From positions 1,588,216 to 1,652,215 of the forward strand of contig QRDG01000240.1 of assembly GCA_012064385.1 (NCBI GenBank): a stretch of DNA of 64,000 nucleotides, read 5' to 3'. The position numbers and the translations under genes are program-made. The notes under the pieces were generated by a model that had not been told where the DNA came from, made no database searches, and saw nothing but the letters and a program-made list of their open reading frames with translations. The DNA comes from Puccinellia tenuiflora (lineage: Eukaryota; Streptophyta; Magnoliopsida; Poales; Poaceae). This document shows positions 54,701 through 64,000 of the stretch, piece after piece (position 1 is the first letter of the stretch; each line of letters begins with the position of its first letter).

Positions 54701-55725
54701 ATCATAACTTAATCATCCGGACTCCTTTTTCGATGATCTTGGGCTCGTTGGAATCGCAACGAAGAGTTCTACAAGATCATGCAGAGAAACATCATAGTCC
54801 ATCATGTGAGGAAGAAGCCACAAGGAGAGAGTTTGACCTCTCTTAGAAAAGACAAGCCAGTAAAACCTCCAACACCGAAAACGCAATAACTTTTGCGAAT
54901 AAACTTCGAAATGGGTGAAATCAATTTTGTTGGAAAGAGGACGACAAATGCTACCCAATAAAAAGTGAAAATATTGAAACCAAGCAAGGGAGATTTTGCT
55001 AATAAATGGAAGAGTGAAAACTTCCGCATGGATGGACCGGCAAAATCTCCAACACTGAAAACTCAAAAGAAGACGCATACGAAAACCGTTTTTGGTGAAC
55101 TTGGCCTTGTCATGACAAGCACGACAAGCACCAAGACCACACCACGATAAGAGTCAAATAAAGAACCAATAAAGATGATGCCAAATATGCAAAGGTTTGA
55201 GCTCTCCACGAACGATACGATCAAGATACTCGGTCGAGAGCCCCTCTTGAAAGTACGGTTATCTATCATATAACCCGGTCTCTCAACTAACATCATGAGA
55301 CCGGTAAAATAGAAAACCTATCAAGATCATATCTTTGCCTTGCGCATAATCCACTTGAACTAGATGATGACGATCTTGACTCCCTCAAGTTGGACCATCT
55401 GTCTTGATTGCGCTCCGCTCGGTGAAGACTCATATATTGCTCCCCCATACACCAATATGGGAGAACCACTTCTTAGGCATGTCTTCACTTGGTCATTATC
55501 TTGTGATGGCGATCACCATGACGCCATCCTCCACGAGCTACATAGGATCTTCCTCTTGATTCATGCTCATGGAGAAACATCTTGACCTTGATCAACAAAT
55601 GATCTTCTTCTTTTAGCCTTGACTCCAACATATGGAGATCAAGCAAGCTAATGGACCAAACCTACAAGTATAGCTCAAAGCACATATTAGTCCATAGAGA
55701 TTGTCATTAATTACCAAAACCACGC

Positions 55726-58700
55726 TGTAACATCCCAAATTTTTGGAATGTTGTAAAAATCACAAAAATTTAAAACTTTTATTAATAATTAAATAAAGTC
55801 TCCAAAAATCAAGAAAAGCTTTTATAGAAGATTGTTTTGACATCTTCAAAGTTATATTTTAAATTAAATATTCCTTTATCTTCCTATCTCAATTTTAAAG
55901 TCTTGAAAATAAAATATTTAAAATGGGGTTTTCAAATAGTATTTTCCCCTTTTGGTTTATTGTTTTAAAATAAATAATATGGGGATATTATAAACCCTAT
56001 TTCATTTGTGGAAATAATTTAAATACTCTTCCAAGCTTTGTTTTATAAAAATGTTTTATCCTAAATTATTTTAATATGAAAATGAGTTATCATTTTGAAT
56101 GATATTACTCATATTATCCTCTGGTTTTTAATTAAATATTTTGAGATATTTATAAACCCTAATTTGGAAAATCCCCAAATAGCCATATAAGGCAAATTTG
56201 ACCAAAAGGGTATTTTGGTAATTTTGTTTTGACCAAAAATAGTTCCTAAATGTTTATTTTGAATATTTGGAATTTTACAATTTTTTACAAATTTATTTGA
56301 CTTGATTTGGAGCTTTAAATCAAAAGTTATAAAAGAAAACAGAAAAAGGAAAAAGAAAAAGGGAAATACCTGACAGGTGGGACCCACAGTGACGTCAGCG
56401 TCTTCAACACAGCCACGGCAGTTTCTTCCCGTCGATCCCTCCTGGATTCCTCGCGATTAAGGGCACCATTCGCCTCCCCGAGCACGCCCCTTGGAAGCCC
56501 TCTCCCTCCTCTCCTTTTCCCCTCTCTCGCCTCCTCGGATTGCGCCGCTAGACGGCCGGAATAGCTCGTCGGAGATCCAACCGTCCGCCGTCATGTTTGG
56601 TCGATTCCCGTCGACACGGTGAACCTCCGCCTCCAACACTTGATCTTCTCCCCTCCCCTCTTCCTTGCGCGCACGATAATGCTCACGGATACATTTTTCG
56701 TGCAGCCAAACGGGGTCTTCATCCACGCCCGAGGCCGCCGGCGCGCCACCGCCGCTCCGTCCTCGTGTCCGCACCGACCCAGGAAGGGAAAGCCGACGTC
56801 GAGAACACCATCCGCCTCCCCATGTCGAGACGGAGCTCGTCGTCCCCTTCCCGGGCCCAGGCGACCACCGGAGCGTCGAGGACGTCCGCGACCGGAGCCA
56901 CCGCCGCCGTCCGAGCCGTCTCCGACGACCACCGCGCCGCCGGGGTAAAACCCTAGCTTTTGGACCCTTGGATCTGAAACCAGCGGCCCAGACTAGATCG
57001 AGCCGAGCCGAGCCACAGCTCAGACTCAAGCCCAGACTAAGCCGAGCCGAGCTCAAGCCGAGCCCAACCAATCGTCGCCAGCCACGTGGCCAACCCTTTT
57101 CTGGGATTGTTTCCCGAATTGAATTAAATGGCAGTTTTACAGAAAAGTCCCTGTATCTTCAAACCTTCATATCTTCTAAACCATTAGGCCAAATTTAGCA
57201 AACTTTATCTTTTTGAAAAGCTCTGGACTTGTAGAATCTTTTGGCACTGTTAGTTTTCAGTGTAACAAATCCAAATTTATTCAAATTTCAAATGAGTCAT
57301 TTGAGTAAATTTGGCATAGTTTTAAATCTATAAGTCCAAATTTTGCAAATAAAATATTTCTGGAAACCTTGGAACATGCATGACATGATCCCACGGTTAT
57401 AATTAATTTTTGATAGTTTTAAAAATATTTCTTAATCAGAGACTCAAATTGGAGTATTTCTGGTATAGTTTAATTTCTATAAATCCTTTTAAATTGTTTT
57501 CTTTTAGAAAACTTCTTAAAATACTTGTCTCTGTCCAGAGAGATCAAGACCAATCCCAACAACCTGGAAACAACCCTTCAACCTATTCAAATTTGGAATA
57601 TCCAAATTTGATTTCAGACCAACCCCTGACCCAAATGGCAAACCCCAAACCTAATGCATTGATTCTTTTTGCATATGGGATCATGTATTGAAGCTTGGAC
57701 CACCAACCTAGTTTTGTTTGTTTATATCCATGTTTGTTGTTATGTTTGTTTCTTTTGATTGTTGTATTGTCGCTTATTGCCATATGTTTGTATTGTATAG
57801 ATTGAACGGAGAGCTATGAGCTACGTTGAAAAAGAGTGTGTGAGCAACGACAAGTTCCAAAAGGCAAGTGGATACACCCTTTCATGAAAGACCTACTATT
57901 TTATTATATATGCATTGTAGACTATTTCAGTAGTATGCATGATAGGTGTACTACTATATTGCTATGCAGACCTGTTTAGTATATCACCCTTTAATCCTGT
58001 TGATTTAGAAACCCATTCACTTGGTAGAAGTTAGAACTGCAATGCTGAAATGTTTTATTGTAGTGCGAAGGGATAAAAACTCTACTAAGTTAATGAACTA
58101 CCTGGGTGGCAATTGGTTTTGCTCTATTGGTGGGTTAAAGTTGAGTGGCTGCTCAGGCCCAGTTCTGCGGGTTCCTGAGTACGTGCACTTGTGAACGGCC
58201 ACCCAGGAACAAAGAGATTTAAGTCACTCCAAGTTTAGATTGCTTCCAGTGCAGCCACTTGGTATTATGGCTCTGCCTTGACTAAATAAGTTATAGGCCC
58301 CGATTCCGGCAGTTCTCAGCGGATGTTATCTTGTATGGGTCTGCCCAGAGGAACCGGGGAACATTTCCCAAAGGTCTCGTCTTCATCTTCACCTTTCCTT
58401 TTCACTTCAAGAAGGTCAAGGACAGAATGGGTTGATGAAGTCTTGTGGTGAAAGTGCACAACCTCTCGAGAGTGTAAAACTATGATCATAGCCGTGTCCC
58501 CGGTTACGGACAATTCTGAGCAGCTGGACAAGGATGTCGATGGAAAATCTCCTCATTCCAATTTCATAAATAAAATTTGATGGGTGAACAAGAGTAGAAG
58601 AGACACTGGTTTTCATGCCAGTTCGTCTTATAGAAAGTTGAGAAATGAAAAATCTTTATGAAAAGTAGGACAAAATTGGCTTTATGCAATAGCCTTCAAC

Positions 58701-59124
58701 TCCACCAGCCAGATATGCATATAGATTTAGACTTGCCATTTTATATTCCACCAAAGTATCACTTGCCGGCCTGTCACAAGGTATTGACCCAAATTCCCTG
58801 GGCTGCAACGTTAATGTTGCAGGTTTTTACGATGACGAGTGAGGACGTCTACCTTTCGAGCTTGCAACCAACATGTATGCCAGTGGCACATGAAGATGAT
58901 GAAGCTCTCTGTGCTACTTATGTTTCCGCTGCCAAACTTTGCATTGAAGCTAGCCTTTGGCTATGCAATTTGTAAAGAATATTTTATTTATGGATCTCGC
59001 GATGTAATAATTATTTGACATTGATGCATGGTATTACATCTATTTGTGAATTGCTATCCATACTCGATCCAGGGAATAGCATATTTCACAGAATGTCATT
59101 GCTTTTCTAAGCAAGGGCGCTACA
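55726..59124 (+). mobile_element. Probable solo LTR, 3.4 kb (Gypsy-like)
   Basis: It begins TGTAACATCCC and ends GGGCGCTACA. It is flanked by CACGC (55721-55725) and CACAC (59125-59129), a five-base target duplication with one mismatch. Removing it restores the host LTR sequence ACCAAAACCACACATAGGGG. No primer-binding site, coding domain or second LTR is found. A GC-rich segment (56380-56960) with Arg/Pro-rich open frames lies in AT-rich surroundings; I do not call it a gene. Superfamily is inferred from termini only. Confidence 0.75.
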
Positions 59125-59497
59125 CACACATAGGGGTAACCATGCTCTTTCAATCTCCCCCATTTTGATAATTGATGACAATCCCTTTTTAAGAGGGTTT
59201 ATATAATGAATTAAGCAAACTTGCAAGACAAGCAAGCAAGGGTGCAAGAGCATTAAAGGAAAATACTTAAGAACCAAACAAAAGCATAAAACCAAATTCC
59301 CTTAAACCCTCTAAACTTCTCCCCCATTGGCATCGATTGCCAAAATGGGAAGAAAAATTTAGAAGGCCAATATAATGTGAGTTGCTCCATAAAGTGTGCA
59401 TTTCTCAAGATATGAGTGAAATCAAATACACATATCCAATGAATATTATTTGAAGGAAATCAAACTATATTGAGGATCAAAGATTACAAATAAAAGA

Positions 59498-61433
59498 TGT
59501 CACGCCCCAACACAGGGCCTGGACGACATGACAGTCGCCATATGCTTATGAAATCAAAGGACTCATAAGCATATAAGGCAAATTGTAGAACAACTTGGAG
59601 TATGGCACAAAGAATTACTTTATTTAAACTTGAGGGCATGCTAGTACAAAGAAGTTCTCAGCTCTCCGAACAACTAGAGGCTGGGCCCTTATTTTCTTAT
59701 TTAGGAAAACTGAAAGTAAAACTATTAATATCGGAGATCCTATGCCTCAACGTCACTCCCCAAGCTCACTCCCCAAGCCCCACGTTCATCTCTTGATCCT
59801 CGTTATAATCTACGCATACCAGAGAATAGATTATGAGTATGGATATACTCAGCAAGATTAATTTATAAGAGGCGAACTCAACAAGGCAACAAGAACTAAG
59901 GTTCAGTTTTACCACCAAATCCCAGTTAGAGAGCAAACCAATTAATGTTAGTGTAATATTTCAACAAGGTTATACTCTGCAGAGTAGAGTCAGCAGTCAT
60001 TCATCCACCATAACAGCCACCATTTGGTAGTACCCCATCTCTGAGAACCGCACTACCGAGTCCCCTACTTGTGTGAGGATTGCCCATCTCACCCTGACAC
60101 CGGCCTTGCCGCGAGGCCGGTGTCGCTCTTTCGGGAACCGGCCGTCTCAGGCTAAGTACACCAACTCTTTCCCATGTTATGATGGACATCGATATGTCTT
60201 ATGATTCAGTCAGTTCGTTCACTTTCATACTTTCATACACAATCAGTGTTAGGCATAGCAGCATCATATAAAGGTTCATGTTGTACTTGTTCATCCCTTT
60301 CATGTTCAGTATTAAAATAGCACCACATAGAAGTAAATATGTAAAAGTAATTTGGTGTTATATTTATCAAGTTTTATCTGGTATGCACAGCTTGCCTTGT
60401 CGGTTTATCGAGTAGCCTCTGCTCTGGACCTGTGTACAAGGAACCATTTTTCAGTTTGTAACTTTAAGCACTTAGTCCTCCCAGTACAAGCTCTGTTTTA
60501 CAGTGATCATGGGCTCACGTTTTTGATTGCTAAAAGATAGTTATTCAACCAAGCTAGACTGAACCAAAAGTACTTTATACATGCAGCAACCATGTACGCA
60601 GCAGGCATTCAGCAATCATGTACATAATATGCACACAGTGAAGTTCAGGACACTAGTACTAGCATCGATGCATTATTTGGCCTGGTAAAGACATGGTTGT
60701 CTAGATGAGGTGTGTACAGGCATGTATTAATTAGATCCTGTATTCAAATACCAAACGTTCTTGCTAGATCCTCTACTCGTACAAGCTCAAATCTAAAACA
60801 GAGGTGTAGCCATCTAATATTTAGCAGACTATCAAGGACAGCGCTTGATTTAGGCAGTGAACAAAACAAGGGTCGTGGAGGTGCAAGGGAAATCTAGGGA
60901 GTTGGCATGGTGATGCATACACCTAAATAGCAGGACCAGATATTGCAGCACTGATGGATGGCTACTGTGTGTATCACGGTAGCTAGATCGCATAAGAAAC
61001 AAGGATTCAAGAGGATAAGAATATCAGCGTGGTAGTGTTCTAACCTTCTTCCCGAGTACTGAGATCTCCTTTAGCTTCTCAAGTACTACTCCTGGGTGTG
61101 CCTCATGGTGTGTGTGTGATAGTGTTTCGCTGGATGCAGCCTAGCGAACAGGAGAAAGGGGCATTTATACTGCCGAGGGTGTGTGTGGAAGCCTCCGGGA
61201 TAAACATGAACTCTTCTTTTATTTTTATTCTCTACGGTGATCCTTATCTGGTAATCATCATCGCTGGTTCATAAGAAAATAGGCTACGCAAGACAGATTG
61301 CGCTACCAAATAAGACTATAGGTACGCAACTTAGTTTGCAAGGCATCGTCAGATAAACTTTCTATTCAGCCCTCCTAGTTCTCTAGCTTGCGAATATTAT
61401 TTTCTAAGTTTTTTTTATTACCGGGTTATTACA
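59498..61433 (-). mobile_element. Probable solo LTR, 1.9 kb (Gypsy-like)
   Basis: On the minus strand it starts TGTAATAACCCGG and ends GGGGCGTGACA. The flanks are a perfect five-base duplication, AAAGA (59493-59497 and 61434-61438). A minus-strand TATAAAT lies near 61165-61171. No internal domain or second LTR is present, so recombination between LTRs probably removed the body. Confidence 0.8.
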
Positions 61434-63730
61434 AAAGATATATCTCTAAACATCTCTCTAAAAGGAGATAAGCAATTGAGAAGATCCAACAAACCAAATA
61501 AAACATAAAGTTTTATGATTTGAGCAAACGAGTGTTCTAAATAAAAATAGAGAAGCTCCCCAATATTCATGCACCATGTGAAGTAGTGCACGAATATGAA
61601 ATCCTCATTCCCCCAAAATCATCTAGAACACACAACAAGTGTCAGAGCGAAAAACGCTTAAAAACAAACCATAGCACTTGTATCAAAGATATGGTTAAGC
61701 CATAGAAGATATCAATTTTAAAAATCAACATAAGATAGGCCCAACCGAGATACAAAGAAGATCTTAAAAAAAATGTTCACAAGCTCAAGGATACCAATTG
61801 GAAACTAAACCAATTGAAAAAGCCAAAAGCTAGTGAGAATATTTAGCCAATAAATATCAACATACTCACCATGGTAAGCATGAGGTCAAAGATCTTAAAA
61901 TTAATATGAGTGCGCGAAGATGAAAATAAACGAGATAATCACTCATGAGACAAATTCCTTTTGGAGTCACCAAAGAAATAAAGATAAAAAAATAAAAGTG
62001 ATTCAAAAGAATTAGGATACCAATTAAAAGGATGACCTCTCTCATATGTATAAGTTTCGAAGTAGACAAATCGTTGAAGATATGCATCCACAAAGAAACA
62101 TGTACATATGAAAATGGTTAAATGAAAACGAGATCAAGGTATGCAAAGGGAAGTCATAAATACACAAAAGATTATTGCTTGAAAGCATAGCACATAGCTC
62201 AATTTTATCTTATTATATATTTATGAACTTCAAACACATCAAAGGCATCACACATATCACTAAGGGAACAAGAGATAGTGAAGATGCTTTGAGATAGGCA
62301 ACAAGTATCATAGAGAAAGAATACCAATTAAAGGAATAGTTTTTGCCATTTCATCACATATATCACAAAGATATACCAAGTGAAAGAAATAAGCCAAAAC
62401 CACAACAATTGCAAATAGGAGCTTTCATGCCAAGACACAACCTACACAAGGTTGGAAACTAGAAAAGTATGTATGAGGTAGATATTTGTTACCGAGATAC
62501 ATTGACGATGAAGAAGATAAGAGTTTGTTTATCATCAAAGCTTGACTCCAATCACATGGTGAGAACACCTTCCTTATGAATGAGGCAAGCATCCAATGCA
62601 TCTTCATTGTACCTAATACAAAATTCAAGTACAACATGGTTCCCAAACTCAATGGGTCACATAGTAGTTAGATATACTACAATACATAGAACACACTCCA
62701 CATAAATATGTACATATAGATATGAAATTAAATTTCATGCACATCTTAGCCTATTTAGGATTCGGTGAAGTATACCTTATATATTGGATCAAGAAAGATA
62801 AGCATGCTATGACAATATAAATTAGTAACCGTGCATGCAAAGACTTTCTAGAACTAAATGAGATACAATTTGGACAAAAACACCAAGTAAACCAAGAGAG
62901 CACACCAAGGTGTGACAAGAAATGGTTGTCCAAATTATATCAAAATCCAAATCAACACATGATCAAGGAAAAATCAAATCAGCATATGATTGATTCCAAA
63001 ACACATCAACACATGAAGTGAGATACCAATATGAATCGAATCAAAACAACACATGATCGATAAGACACCAATTGAAAATAAGATACCAACTAGGAGAAAA
63101 GATACCAAGAAGAGGACAATACTTGACCGAAATCAAGTAAAGTAAAATAAAGAAATAAGGTATCAAAACTCCCACAAGAGACATCAATTGAAACAAATAT
63201 CTATGGATGAGACATAAAATTCCAATTAATACCAATCGATGGTATCTAAGCAAAGCCAAAGAGCATAGAAGATAAAGATAGGACACATGCTCAAAAGGCA
63301 TTTCTCATTTAAGAAGATAAGACACAAATAAAGAAATGAGAAAGCAACTCCCTAGAGAGAGCAAGGTTACAACAAATAAACCAAACACTCTCTACACTTT
63401 TCACGATGGCACAAAGCATCAAAAGAAAAAAGGTTTGTCTTTCATAAACACATAAGATAGAAATCAAGTGCCAATTGAAAGGATCAAATGTCAATTAATA
63501 AGATAGTGTCCTAGATAATAATGAAAAGCTCCCCCAGGATTCATGCACTATCTTTTAGATTTGCATTTGAATACAAAATGCACACACAAGGGATCATTAC
63601 TCTTCATATGCCATTTAAAAACACTAACAAGATAAATAGGACATAAAAGTCCACAAGAGGCAAGGAAGACAATGGGAGTAGAAGAACAAAAACTTGGCAA
63701 GAGATGAGGCAAATAATAGCAAATGCCAAT

Positions 63731-64000
63731 TGATGCATGTAAAATGCATACATGAACTTTGCATTATAATACTCATATTTTAATCATATTTGCATCATAT
63801 AAGGGTTATATCATTGTTTTATAATGATTTTGAGAAGATTTCACAGTTTTCCTATTTTTCTAGAATTAACCCTGCACTGGCAGAAAACCCTATTTTCTAT
63901 ATTTTGATGTTTTAGGGACCCAAACGACGACCAATTTACCTGAAAATTTACGAGGATTATTTTTTTGGAAGGAAGAAAGCGTAGGAGCGAAGGAAGCGAA
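63731..64000. mobile_element. Start of another LTR element, cut by window end
   Basis: Homology to the gag-only family ends at GCCAAT. A new sequence starts TGATGCATGTAAAATGCATA, opening with TG as an LTR would. The rest lies outside the window, so class and orientation remain open. Confidence 0.55.

Larger units (their letters stand above)
53414..63730 (-). mobile_element. Older relative of the gag-only element, interrupted by two LTRs
   Basis: The 3' LTR starts TGAAAGGACAAGGATGTCGCC at 53414 and ends GCTCTTTCA at 59152, with a 3.4-kb insert at 55726-59124. A polypurine tract follows (reverse complement at 59155). The body (59155-63730, minus the insert at 59498-61433) matches the non-coding body of the younger element block by block but is clearly diverged. 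The body is cut at 63731 by another element; gag and the 5' LTR are beyond the window, if present. No pol sequence is visible here either. Confidence 0.85.

Noticed and set aside
56457..57071. Arg/Gly-rich ORFs in the GC-rich part of the 3.4-kb LTR
   Set aside because: Overlapping frames on both strands are similarly open and none has a domain. This is a composition effect.
58658..58975. ORF of 105 codons at the end of the 3.4-kb LTR
   Set aside because: It lies in LTR sequence bounded by target duplications, with no recognisable motif.

Overview
The window is nuclear DNA from a grass, most likely a Triticeae species (wheat, barley, rye or Aegilops). The reasons are spliced plant genes with a GC-rich first exon, a BARE/WIS/Angela-type Copia LTR, Sirevirus-type Copia elements carrying a GGCCGG palindromic array, and retrotransposons nested inside one another. 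I cannot name the species from the sequence alone.

The layout is one small gene island between two transposon blocks. The left block (1-17250) starts with the 3' half of a plus-strand Sirevirus-type Copia element: pol remnant, an extra 505-codon ORF, polypurine tracts, and an LTR with 8-bp terminal inverted repeats at 5463-6795. It is followed by older debris: a disabled transposon-protein gene, LINE fragments, a CACTA end, MITEs with an inverted-repeat element among them, a Harbinger-like remnant, and a degenerate LTR-like promoter region with imperfect repeats.

The gene island (about 17.9-37.6 kb) holds five genes. They are an atypical cinnamoyl-CoA reductase-like SDR (18134-20394, +), a seven-exon NERD-domain protein (21439-26177, -), a large WEB-family coiled-coil protein (27344-31272, +), a HAIKU1-like VQ-motif protein (34513-35451, -) and a two-exon B3-domain mini-gene (36307-37562, +). 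Each gene is complete with consistent splice phases. I see no functional pathway linking them. Several carry local tandem duplications: the last intron of the NERD gene, and the coding repeats and 3' end of the WEB gene. The B3 mini-gene sits between inverted GGGYGTGTTTGGTTGC termini, so it may be cargo of a transposon.

The right block (39.7-64 kb) is a nest. A minus-strand BARE/Angela-like element (LTR 39697-41406, decayed pol remnants at 41407-41921 and 53144-53413) was split by an 11.2-kb gag-only Sirevirus-like element (41922-53143, TSD CAAGA, LTRs differing by about seven substitutions by eye). A second, older element of the same family was inserted at 53414. That element was in turn hit by two probable solo LTRs (55726-59124 and 59498-61433, both with target-site duplications) and by a third element entering at 63731.

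The observations I rate highest are the B3 gene inside terminal inverted repeats, the decoy terminal exon created in the NERD gene, the very young gag-only retroelement family with a shared non-coding body, and promoter-proximal palindromic arrays at the same LTR position but with different sequence motifs.
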